A stretch of 64,000 nt of DNA from Bowmanella yangjiangensis (GTDB taxonomy: Bacteria > Pseudomonadota > Gammaproteobacteria > Enterobacterales > Alteromonadaceae), in the NCBI RefSeq assembly GCF_017255015.1, contig NZ_JAFKCS010000006.1, forward strand, positions 171,765-235,764, in the 5' to 3' direction. Below the pieces are notes generated by a model. That model was not told the origin of the DNA, made no database searches, and worked only from the letters and a program-made list of their open reading frames with translations. The translations under genes and the position numbers were made by a program. This document shows positions 9,116 to 16,367 of the stretch, one piece after another (position 1 is the first letter of the stretch; each line of letters opens with the position of its first letter).

Positions 9116-9574
9116 ATGAAAGCATGTTTTCTTGGGCTATTTAATTATGTAGCCAGTCGTATTCAATACTTTTTTATTTATAGTCCGTCTATTTTCATTC
9201 TTTCACCTGTCGAACTGCTGGCAGCCTTAGAGCGAGTTGCGTGTCAGCGCTGCCCTGAACATTCAGCCACTGTTGCTGTGGGTGACAGAGTTCTGGTATG
9301 GGACTTACAGAATAAAGTCCTGCTGAAACTAACCCTGATAGCCAGTCAACACTCCAACCCTAAGCAAGGACTGCTGTCCGTATGTTCCGGACTAGGCATG
9401 GCTTTGCTTGGTAAACACCCAGGCAGCTATTGCAAGGTATCGGTCCTACATAAAGAACACCATTTTCGTTTGCTAAGCATCTTAAATTTTCAGGATGAAA
9501 AACCTCTAACAAACAATGGAGAAAAACGCTTTGAAGATTCAATTATGCCGCCAAGAAATTTGCCCCAGCATTAA
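9116..9574 (+). CDS. Stand-alone GreA/GreB (Rnk-type) C-terminal domain protein
   Basis: A 152-residue protein whose residues about 53-122 resemble the FKBP-like C-terminal domain of GreA/GreB and Rnk. The best match is LLSVCSGLGMALLGKHPGSYCKV, which lines up with the SVTSPLGRALLGKKVGDEV pattern of GreA; VGDRVLVWDL and the closing FRLLSILNF also fit. The coiled-coil that Gre factors insert into the RNA polymerase secondary channel is absent, and the N-terminus is hydrophobic instead (FNYVASRIQYFFIYSPSIFIL). It may bind RNA polymerase or be a divergent Rnk, but neither is shown. Translation is likely controlled by the hairpin covering its ribosome binding site. A weak stem-loop (CAGCAT/ATGCTG, 9566-9583) overlaps its end. 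Confidence 0.65.
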   Translation: MKACFLGLFNYVASRIQYFFIYSPSIFILSPVELLAALERVACQRCPEHSATVAVGDRVLVWDLQNKVLLKLTLIASQHSNPKQGLLSVCSGLGMALLGKHPGSYCKVSVLHKEHHFRLLSILNFQDEKPLTNNGEKRFEDSIMPPRNLPQH

Positions 9575-9648
9575 CTTATGCTGAGTTTATTTTACTAAAG
9601 TCAGCGGCATCTTTAGTTAGCCACACTTTATTCGGAGAATATCTGGTT

Positions 9649-9738
9649 ATGTCTAAAGAAAAAGACAAGAAAAAACCCACTAAATCGATAAAAGAAAAAC
9701 GCCGGGATAAAAAGGAAAAGCGCTTAAATAACGGCTAA
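9649..9738 (+). CDS. Small highly basic peptide, 29 residues
   Basis: ATG at 9649 with GGAG 12 bases upstream opens a 29-codon frame ending TAA. About half the residues are lysine or arginine (MSKEKDKKKPTKSIKEKRRDKKEKRLNNG) and there is no hydrophobic core. A strong bidirectional terminator follows directly. The composition suggests a nucleic-acid or ribosome-associated peptide, but no function is known to me. The frame is short enough that chance cannot be excluded without conservation data. Confidence 0.45.
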   Translation: MSKEKDKKKPTKSIKEKRRDKKEKRLNNG

Positions 9739-9764
9739 TTCTGATAATTTTTCCTTGTGAAAAC

Positions 9765-9794
9765 AAAAAGGGGCCGGCTACCGGCTCCTTTTTT
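9765..9794. terminator. Bidirectional terminator between the small basic peptide gene and the GNAT gene
   Basis: GGGGCCGG (9770-9777) pairs with CCGGCTCC (9781-9788) with one G-T pair. It has five A on the left and six T on the right, so it can stop transcription from both convergent genes. It overlaps the last codons of the GNAT gene. Confidence 0.75.
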
Positions 9795-10323
9795 CCTGCA
9801 ACTCTATATCCTGTGGAATAATGGCATAGCAGTTAGCGTCCCGCGGCTGTCCAAAATGAAACAGACGATTACGCTGCACCGCCTCAAGCTGGCCGCCTAA
9901 AGCACTGGCCACCCTATTGCTGGCAACATTATCCAGCAATACGTGCACCTCGATACGCGCCAGCCCTAACTGCGTAAAACCATAGTTAAGAGCCAGGTGC
10001 GCGGCCTGCTTGGCAATGCCCTTGCCTAACATGTCGCTACGTACCCAATAGCCTAGGCAGCCCACCTTATGCTGCTCGGTGACTTGGTTGAGTCCCACGC
10101 CACCCAATAACCGACCAGCGACGGCATCAACAATCACAAAGCGATAATCGCTGCCTTGCTGCCAGACTCTGGCCGCCCCTTGCACCCAGGATCTGGCATC
10201 CTCCAGAGAATACGCTTCGCTGCACCAAGGCAACCACGCCGACAAATGCGCGATAGATGAACGCACCGCTTCGAACAAGGGCTCCACATCATCTGTTTGG
10301 TAAGGTCTAATGGTGATTTTCAT
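9778..10323 (-). CDS. GNAT family N-acetyltransferase, RimJ/RimL-like
   Basis: A 181-residue acetyltransferase. It begins MKITIRPYQTDDVEPLFEAV. Later parts (VGCLGYWVRSDMLGKGIAKQAAHLAL and ARIEVHVLLDNVASNRVASALG) give the acetyl-CoA binding R/Q-x-x-G-x-G/A-like loop and the end of the fold typical of RimL-type N-terminal acetyltransferases. The substrate is unknown: a ribosomal protein, another N-terminus or a small molecule are all possible. It is the last gene of a four-gene operon and starts one base after the tag stop codon, so it is probably translationally coupled. Confidence 0.85.
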   Translation of the reverse strand: MKITIRPYQTDDVEPLFEAVRSSIAHLSAWLPWCSEAYSLEDARSWVQGAARVWQQGSDYRFVIVDAVAGRLLGGVGLNQVTEQHKVGCLGYWVRSDMLGKGIAKQAAHLALNYGFTQLGLARIEVHVLLDNVASNRVASALGGQLEAVQRNRLFHFGQPRDANCYAIIPQDIELQEKRSR

Positions 10324-10324
10324 G

Positions 10325-10930
10325 TTAGGGCTTATTAAAAGTTTGCCTGGCCTGCGCCACTTTTTGTCGGGTTACGCAGTCAGCCGCATGATCATTGACC
10401 AGCCCCATGGCCTGCATAAAAGCATACACAGTGGTCGGCCCGACAAATTTCCAGCCCTGCTTTTTTAAGGCTTTGGATAAGGCTTCTGACTGGCTACTGG
10501 TAGAACGCATTTGCAGCTGTTCAGTATCCGGCTCTATTTCTTCAAAACGCCAGAAATAACTGGCTAACGAGCCTTCTCGCTCTATTAGCTCAATGGCTCG
10601 TTTGGCATTATTGATTACTGCCTCAATCTTACCGCGATGACGGATAATGCCCGCATCCTGCAACAGCCGCTGAATATCCTGCTCGTCAAAACCGGCCACC
10701 TGATGAAAATCAAAGCCCTTGAAAGCGCCCCGAAAATTTTCTCTCTTGTTCAAGATAGTGCGCCAGCTCAGGCCCGACTGAAAAGACTCCAGACACAGCT
10801 TTTCAAACAAACGGATATCGTCTTCTACCGGAAAACCCCATTCGTTGTCATGGTAAGGCAAGAACTCAGGTGCGCCGCCACACCAATTGCAACGGGGCTG
10901 ACCATCCATAGGCTCGATATAGGTACTCAC
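10325..10930 (-). CDS. tag: DNA-3-methyladenine glycosylase I
   Basis: A 201-residue enzyme that removes 3-methyladenine from alkylated DNA. It carries the family's zinc-snap ligands: Cys in PRCNWCGG and His in PYHDNEWG near the N-terminus, then His and Cys in VNDHAADC near the C-terminus. It also has LCLESFQSGLSWRTILNKRENFR and VGPTTVYAFMQAMG, standard Tag signatures. Two GTG codons could start it. The one at 10930 has GGAG five bases upstream, while the one at 10936 overlaps that site, so 10930 is preferred. It sits in an operon behind tetR and a YciI-like gene. Confidence 0.95.
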   Translation of the reverse strand: MSTYIEPMDGQPRCNWCGGAPEFLPYHDNEWGFPVEDDIRLFEKLCLESFQSGLSWRTILNKRENFRGAFKGFDFHQVAGFDEQDIQRLLQDAGIIRHRGKIEAVINNAKRAIELIEREGSLASYFWRFEEIEPDTEQLQMRSTSSQSEALSKALKKQGWKFVGPTTVYAFMQAMGLVNDHAADCVTRQKVAQARQTFNKP

Positions 10931-10939
10931 ACGCACTCC

Positions 10940-11227
10940 TTAATTAAGTAAAAAGGCCAGACGCTGATTGGCTTGGTTGGGTGCCACTTCGATAATTTCG
11001 CTGCTAACCACCTGATGCTGCACAAAAGGATCTTCTGCCACTCGCTGTTGCAAGGCTTCCAGGCTGGTATTGTGGGCAAGCAACATGCCTCCCTGGGCAG
11101 GCTTAAGACTGCCCACCAGTATAAAAACGCCATCTTCCAGCCCGGCGCATATCCAATCCTTATGAGCCTGCATAAATTGCCCTGCATCGGCGCGGTTCTT
11201 GGCAAATTTTAATAACACAATAAACAT
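10940..11227 (-). CDS. YciI-like (YCII domain) protein
   Basis: A 95-residue protein of the YCII ferredoxin-like fold: MFIVLLKFAKNRADAGQFMQAHKDWICAGLEDG, with the conserved His (AHKDW), then VGSLKPAQGGMLLAHN and EDPFVQHQVVSSEIIEV. The family's reaction is mostly unknown; some members act in dechlorination or are enzyme accessories. The start at 11227 is chosen because AAGGAGTGTTG lies directly upstream. It is the second gene of the tetR operon (13 bp after tetR, 9 bp before tag). Confidence 0.88.
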   Translation of the reverse strand: MFIVLLKFAKNRADAGQFMQAHKDWICAGLEDGVFILVGSLKPAQGGMLLAHNTSLEALQQRVAEDPFVQHQVVSSEIIEVAPNQANQRLAFLLN

Positions 11228-11240
11228 CAACACTCCTTGA

Positions 11241-11819
11241 TTAACTCTGTAGCGACTGAATCTGCAGATCAAGCCACTGATTCAGCAGCTCGACCTCCTG
11301 TTCAATAAAACTCATATCATTAAAAGCATTGGCAAGGGTCGCAATGCCCTGGCTGCGGGCCAGCAGATGCATGGCCAGGGTATCGGCTTGCTGTGGGGTA
11401 AATTCCATGGCCATAAGCTGTTCACCTAACCATTGGCGAAACAGACTGAACAAGCCATTGGCACGGTCCAGGGCCTGATGATTCAGTTTGGCCAATTCAG
11501 TGCTGAGCGTGCCTATGGGGCAACCAAATTTTAAGATCTTGCTACTATTGGCGATCAGAATCTGGATAAAACAGCCGATTCTGGCTCGCGGCGAATCCCC
11601 CTGTAGCTGCCAGCTGTCCAGCATTGCCTGGGTATTCGCCAACCGTCGGGCTATAACCGCCTCGAGGATCTCGTCCTTAGACTTAAAGTGATAGTAGAAA
11701 TTGCCACGGGAAATCTGCACCGCCTCGGCAATGTTGGCAAAAGAAGTGAACTCGAAACCTTGTTGGTAAAAAAGTCGGTCTGCTTCGGCCACTATTTGCT
11801 CACGTTTGGATAGCAACAT
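11241..11819 (-). CDS. TetR family transcriptional regulator
   Basis: A 192-residue TetR regulator. The N-terminal helix-turn-helix is clear (FTSFANIAEAVQISRGNFYYHFKSKDEIL, residues about 24-52). The helical ligand domain is unrecognised but resembles the TetR_C type of small-molecule-responsive repressors. It is first in the operon tetR-yciI-tag-GNAT. Two palindromes directly upstream (11828-11866) are the probable operator, implying autorepression of the whole operon and possible control of the divergent metallopeptidase gene. The inducer is unknown. Confidence 0.92.
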   Translation of the reverse strand: MLLSKREQIVAEADRLFYQQGFEFTSFANIAEAVQISRGNFYYHFKSKDEILEAVIARRLANTQAMLDSWQLQGDSPRARIGCFIQILIANSSKILKFGCPIGTLSTELAKLNHQALDRANGLFSLFRQWLGEQLMAMEFTPQQADTLAMHLLARSQGIATLANAFNDMSFIEQEVELLNQWLDLQIQSLQS

Positions 11820-11827
11820 GACTCCCT

Positions 11828-11866
11828 CTAGGACATTTGACCTAGAAATTAGGACAACTGCCCTAG
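11828..11866. promoter_or_regulatory. Two tandem 18-bp palindromes, probable TetR operators
   Basis: CTAGGACATTTGACCTAG (11828-11845) and TTAGGACAACTGCCCTAG (11849-11866) both fit YTAGGACA-NN-TGNCCTAG, an inverted repeat with 5-bp arms plus inner CA/TG. Their start points are exactly 21 bp apart, two helical turns, which would place two dimers on the same DNA face. They begin 9 bp before the tetR start codon, a position suited to autorepression. Confidence 0.75.
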
Positions 11867-11991
11867 ACTTGCAAGAAAAAACCTAATCGCTGTTTATCTG
11901 TTTGATACAGTCGACACATCTACTTGCAATTCAAGCCAATGGAAAAACCAGTTACCTAGGGCAAAATGCCAAAAACATTCAGGAAATAGAC

Positions 11992-13335
11992 ATGCTTAAT
12001 TTTCGTCTATCGCACTTAATCACTTGGCGCTGGATACTTGGCATATGCCTTTTTAGCGCGATAACTCAGGCCCGCCAAGAAGCCGATGTGGCGATTCAAA
12101 TAGAGAAGTCGCTGCCCAATTCCTGGATCCTGACCTACCAAACCACGCGTCCAGCCTCACGCCTGGCCTTTGTGCGCAATCCCGATGCATCGCGCACCCA
12201 ACGTTGGCAGCCGCTACAAAGTGATTTTGAGATCATCTACGAACAAGATGAAGAGTTTATTAAACGCAAGGATAACAGCCCGTTTACCCAGGTGAGTTTG
12301 AGGCTAACCCCTACCTATAAGCACCTGAGTAAGGATTATGCGCCTTTTTCCCCCTATTCTGATGGCGGAAATCTTATTTATACGGGTAGGTTATTTGCCT
12401 GTATTGAGCGTTGCACCAGTGATATCAACGGCTGGTCAATCAGCCTGACCATCCCCCCAAATGAGCACATGCTGCTGGCTGGACAAGTCATCAGTGGCGA
12501 GGCACATTGGCAGGATTACGACGATGGCCGAAATGTCTATGTTGGCAACCAGATGCCGATCATCACATCGCACGTCATTGCCCAAGTAGATTCAGGCTTA
12601 CCGCCTCAACTACAAGGCACCTTAGCCGGCGACATACCGGCCTTTATGGACTTTTTTGCGGCTAAACTGGGTAAACTCATGGGAGAAAAGCCCATGCTGT
12701 TTGCATCCTATGCCAAAGTTAAGGATGGCAGCGCCCAAGGCGGTACCTTACCTAACCAAATATTTATGCACTGGAATCGTGATGATCTAAGCGCGCAGGA
12801 TGCCACCCCTGAGTTTCAGAACAATACCTTGTGGTTTTTCGCCCATGAAGTGGCGCATTTATACCAGCATGGCTCGCAAGAGCAGGTGTATGCAGATGCC
12901 GAAGCCTCCTGGTTGCATGAAGGCCATGCTGATTATCTGGCGTCTCAGGCTCTGCTGGCGCAGCATCCACAACTCGCAGATTATGTCAGCGAGCGCTTTG
13001 CCAAGGCCAGGACCTCCTGTCAGAAAGGTCTGGCCCAGATAGGACTGCATGACGCTGCTGAGCAGGGACAATTTCACTTGTACTACAGTTGTGGCATGTT
13101 GATTCATCAAGCCATTGACCGAGCATGGCAGAACAACAGCGCGGATAAATTGACGACTTTCGATTTATGGCAAGATTATCGGAAACGGGTCGGTCAAGGT
13201 CAAAAAGCCGGCGCTGTCACCTTTTGGCAAGTAGCTAAGCAATATCTGCCCGCCCCCTTATATAATCAATTATTAGGGCTTACCGAGCAAAAGCTGGATG
13301 ACCCCAAAGCTACCCTGAAGATGCTGACAGAATAA
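11992..13335 (+). CDS. Secreted gluzincin-type metallopeptidase-like protein
   Basis: A 447-residue protein with an N-terminal signal or anchor (WRWILGICLFSAITQA). It carries a zinc site HEVAH (residues 285-289) followed 21 residues later by a glutamate in SWLHEGHADYLA (E310), the HExxH...E arrangement of M1/M61-like peptidases. Upstream domains are beta-rich (PASRLAFVRN, GWSISLTIPPN), as in M61 proteins. Substrate unknown. The start at 11992 is preferred because AGGAAATAG precedes it and the signal sequence begins there; an upstream in-frame ATG at 11902 would add 30 unrelated residues. It is divergent from the tetR operon and may share its operators. Confidence 0.75.
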   Translation: MLNFRLSHLITWRWILGICLFSAITQARQEADVAIQIEKSLPNSWILTYQTTRPASRLAFVRNPDASRTQRWQPLQSDFEIIYEQDEEFIKRKDNSPFTQVSLRLTPTYKHLSKDYAPFSPYSDGGNLIYTGRLFACIERCTSDINGWSISLTIPPNEHMLLAGQVISGEAHWQDYDDGRNVYVGNQMPIITSHVIAQVDSGLPPQLQGTLAGDIPAFMDFFAAKLGKLMGEKPMLFASYAKVKDGSAQGGTLPNQIFMHWNRDDLSAQDATPEFQNNTLWFFAHEVAHLYQHGSQEQVYADAEASWLHEGHADYLASQALLAQHPQLADYVSERFAKARTSCQKGLAQIGLHDAAEQGQFHLYYSCGMLIHQAIDRAWQNNSADKLTTFDLWQDYRKRVGQGQKAGAVTFWQVAKQYLPAPLYNQLLGLTEQKLDDPKATLKMLTE

Positions 13336-13346
13336 AAACCTGTAAG

Positions 13347-13405
13347 CCCCCAGGGCAGGAAACCGCCACTGCACAAGTTACCAGGTGGCGTTATCCTTGG
13401 GGGGG
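13347..13405. terminator. Nested stem-loop between convergent genes
   Basis: An outer stem CCCCCAGGG / CCTTGGGGG (13347-13355 with 13395-13404) encloses an inner stem built from CCGCCAC and GTGGCG. There is no T tract, so it is at best a rho-independent-like structure ending the metallopeptidase and chitinase transcripts. It could also be another structured RNA element. Confidence 0.4.
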
Positions 13406-13536
13406 ATATCCTTACTCAACCAGACGTCAATCCTAGCTAATTTATGTTAGACAGCAGATATTCCAACACTAGCGGAAGGATTTTTAACAAATCATAACAA
13501 TATCAAGGATGATCAGCGCGCTAACTCTTGGCTCAT

Positions 13537-14778
13537 TCACTCTGCTCTCAGTCCGGAAACAATGGCATCCAGCAACTCTCCTTGTTCAGTATCACCGCTA
13601 AGTTGCCAGAAAAACGCACCGCCTAAGCCATTTTGTTTCACGTAGTCCATTTTACCCAAAATGGTTTGTGGCGTGTCATAGCTCCACCACTCCCCATTAC
13701 ATAAGCCATAGGCAGTGCCACCCAAAATCCCCGTAGCGGGACAATGTGTTTTCAGCACATGATAGGCGTTACCACCCGGCTCCTTCGCGCCTTGAGCAGG
13801 CCCTGTCGCGGTTGCTAACGCTTCTGTTTGCTCAATACCTGCCCAGCCGCGACCGTAAAAGCCGATACCCAGCAAAATTTTATCTGCCGGAATACCTTGG
13901 GCTAGCATGTAAGCAATAGAATCATCAGCGTTGTTTTTCTCATGAGTGGTGCCTTTGGCAACATCAACCGGGTACAAAGGGGAATGGGGATAGGTTGGCC
14001 CTTGCGGCGACCAGGCACCAGCGTAGTCGTAAGTCATGGGCATAAAGAAATCGAGATAAGGCGCAGCCTTAGCATAGTCCGCAGCGCTTAGGATAGATAG
14101 CGGCGCCCCAATGGCCGAGGTAACTAAGCTGTCGCGACCAAACCTGTCCCGTACCGCTTTGATAAGGGTGTAATAGCCATCTGGGCCACTTTTATCACAT
14201 TCAACGCCACAGGCATTGGGGTATTCCCAATCAATGTCTATTCCATCAAACAAGCCCGCCCAGCGTGGGTCATTAAGCAGCGCATGGCATGAATCGGCGA
14301 ATCGCTCAACATCCTTAGCGGCCTCGATGAAACCGACCGAACCTGTCCATCCACCAATAGACCACAGCAGCTTCACATCTGGATACATGGCTTTGAACTT
14401 AATCAACTGGCCAATAACGCCTTTAACCTTGGCATCCTCGCTATCAGCCACACCATCCACGCTGTCTTGTGCACTATAGTGATGTTCAATGCTGGCAGGT
14501 ATCTCATCCAGCACACATTGACCTTCGGCTAGCCCACCAAAGGCGAGCAAGATATGAGTAAGCTGCTCGGCTGCGCCACGGGTCACAATGTCCTTAACCC
14601 GATAGCCCCGTTCAGGCTCCCAAAGTGGAAAGTAGCCGACAACCTTTTGCTCGGCTTTGGCCGATGTTGATAATAATGCAGACGAGTCCTTGTCAGCGGC
14701 AAACAGAGCAGATTCACTGCACCAGGCTAGTAACACAGCACAAAATAGAACGCTTAGTATCCTGTTAGTCACACGCAT
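13537..14778 (-). CDS. Secreted glycoside hydrolase family 18 chitinase
   Basis: A 413-residue secreted enzyme that cleaves chitin or related beta-1,4-GlcNAc polymers. It shows a signal peptide (RILSVLFCAVLLAWCSESALFA), the GH18 strand VKLLWSIGGWTGS, and the catalytic motif FDGIDIDWEYPN whose last Glu is the acid/base. Later segments DFFMPMTYDYAGAWS and GIGFYGRGWAG line the active site. No chitin-binding domain is visible. The ATG at 14778 has TGAGGG eight bases upstream, whereas an earlier in-frame TTG at 14790 lacks a site. The gene stands alone. Confidence 0.93.
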   Translation of the reverse strand: MRVTNRILSVLFCAVLLAWCSESALFAADKDSSALLSTSAKAEQKVVGYFPLWEPERGYRVKDIVTRGAAEQLTHILLAFGGLAEGQCVLDEIPASIEHHYSAQDSVDGVADSEDAKVKGVIGQLIKFKAMYPDVKLLWSIGGWTGSVGFIEAAKDVERFADSCHALLNDPRWAGLFDGIDIDWEYPNACGVECDKSGPDGYYTLIKAVRDRFGRDSLVTSAIGAPLSILSAADYAKAAPYLDFFMPMTYDYAGAWSPQGPTYPHSPLYPVDVAKGTTHEKNNADDSIAYMLAQGIPADKILLGIGFYGRGWAGIEQTEALATATGPAQGAKEPGGNAYHVLKTHCPATGILGGTAYGLCNGEWWSYDTPQTILGKMDYVKQNGLGGAFFWQLSGDTEQGELLDAIVSGLRAE

Positions 14779-15089
14779 ATTGTCCCTCAATCAAATGTTA
14801 ATAAGTAACCAAAATAAATTAGTTTAATGTTAAATAGCAAGGGCGTGTTGGCTAAAAATCCTCTTACACCAATCAGATACCTCTTGATTGTGATAACCTG
14901 CACCGGTTTTAAGAACAAGTCTAAACAGGAACAATAAGTCAGCCAGGGTTCATTCTGGGCTGCCACCATGACGTCAGGGAAGACAAAGCCGACACTAGAC
15001 AGGCCAAAACCTGGGTAACAGTATCGGCTTGGCAGCAAGCCAGCCAAGCTGGAATGCCCCTATGCCCTGAAGCAAAAGGATTGAGGACA
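14779..15089. other. Divergent intergenic region, chitinase / DUF2157 gene
   Basis: About 310 bp holding the promoters of two divergent genes. A CTTGGC...GCCAAG inverted repeat occurs near 15027-15046. I found no convincing gene; the open frame on the minus strand has no ribosome binding site and no recognisable content. Confidence 0.4.
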
Positions 15090-16367
15090 ATGAAGAATGC
15101 TTATATCCGTTGGCTGCGTGAGCAAACACTGCAATGGCACACCAGCGGCATCATCTCAGAACAGCAACAACAGGCCATACTGGCTCTTTATCCTGAACCA
15201 CCCAACAGCAATTGGGGCCAGTGGCTTATCAATGCCTTTGCCGGCGTTATCCTTGGCCTGGGGGTTATTCTGTTTTTTGCTTACAACTGGCAGGATATGC
15301 ATCGTTACCTCAAGTTACTGGTAATAGCCGCAGCCTGCATTGGTGTAGCCACCCTCACCTGGACTTTACAACGAAAAAATCCGCCCCCGCCCTTGGCCAA
15401 CGGCATGGGACTACTCTGGAGTATGCTGTTTGGCGCGGCTATCTGGCTGGTGTCGCAGATTTACCATATTGATGAACATTACCCGAACTTCTTCATGTTG
15501 TGGGGGCTGTCAGCGTTAGCCCTGGCTATTATCCTGAATAACTGGATGCACAGCTTGTTGGCGCTGATATTGTTAAGCGTTTGGGCAGGTGCTGAAGTTT
15601 GGGAATTTAATGCCACCTTGCACCCCGCACAGGCAGCCCTATTGGGGCTTTACGTGTTTTGCTGGCGCTTTCAACCAGCCTGGCTGCTGTTACTTAGCGC
15701 ATACGTCAACCTGTTGATGCTGCTGTCCGGCCTTTATAATGCCAGTGGCGAGTACCCCGAACTTATGGTGCTGGCCGCCTGCAGCCTAGTGATTAGCCTG
15801 GGCTATGCCAGAGGCACTTCAACCAGCCAATACCAATTGCGGCTGGGTTTGCTATATCCAGCTTACACTGTGGTGTTGTTGTGGCTGCTGGCCTTTGGTT
15901 TTGACGCCAAGCAACCAGGTTGGAGCCCAGGGGAAACCCCGGCACATTGGCTTGGCCTGCTCACCATAGCCGCCATCGTTTTGGCCTTCGTCACTTTGTT
16001 TATGCTGCGAAATCAGAAAGACAACAGCACCTTGGAGAAAAGCTGGCATCTGGTTTTGCTAGCCATAAGCAATGCCCTGGCTCTGAGCCTGGCCTACTTC
16101 CCTGAGTGGCTATCCGGCCAGATACTGGATCTGCTGTTCAGTCTGATCCTTGCCACACACTCGATATTGTTTATTCGTCAGGGCAATCGCCAGCAACGCG
16201 GCCTGATGGTTGGCTTCTTTGCCCTGCTGCTGGCCATTGTGGTTTTTGCCCGCTTTATGGATCTGTTTGATAGCCTGCTACTGCGTTCCCTGGCCTTTGT
16301 TGCAGTGGGGCTGGGGCTGTTCTTGGTGGGTTGGTACTATCAAAGAAACAAGGATGTAAAGGCATGA
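15090..16367 (+). CDS. DUF2157 family multispanning membrane protein
   Basis: A 425-residue inner-membrane protein. A short cytosolic N-terminal helix region (YIRWLREQTLQWHTSGIISEQQQQAIL) typical of DUF2157 is followed by about 12 hydrophobic segments, starting WLINAFAGVILGLGVILFFAYNW. Function unknown. The ATG at 15090 has a GAGG site upstream; an in-frame ATG at 15054 would add 12 residues without one. The stop overlaps the start of the next gene (ATGA), a pairing with GDYXXLXY proteins seen in many bacteria, so the two probably work together. Confidence 0.85.
   Translation: MKNAYIRWLREQTLQWHTSGIISEQQQQAILALYPEPPNSNWGQWLINAFAGVILGLGVILFFAYNWQDMHRYLKLLVIAAACIGVATLTWTLQRKNPPPPLANGMGLLWSMLFGAAIWLVSQIYHIDEHYPNFFMLWGLSALALAIILNNWMHSLLALILLSVWAGAEVWEFNATLHPAQAALLGLYVFCWRFQPAWLLLLSAYVNLLMLLSGLYNASGEYPELMVLAACSLVISLGYARGTSTSQYQLRLGLLYPAYTVVLLWLLAFGFDAKQPGWSPGETPAHWLGLLTIAAIVLAFVTLFMLRNQKDNSTLEKSWHLVLLAISNALALSLAYFPEWLSGQILDLLFSLILATHSILFIRQGNRQQRGLMVGFFALLLAIVVFARFMDLFDSLLLRSLAFVAVGLGLFLVGWYYQRNKDVKA

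Noticed and set aside
14787..15047. 86-codon minus-strand frame upstream of the chitinase
   Set aside because: No ribosome binding site, no domain, and it occupies the promoter zone of two divergent genes.
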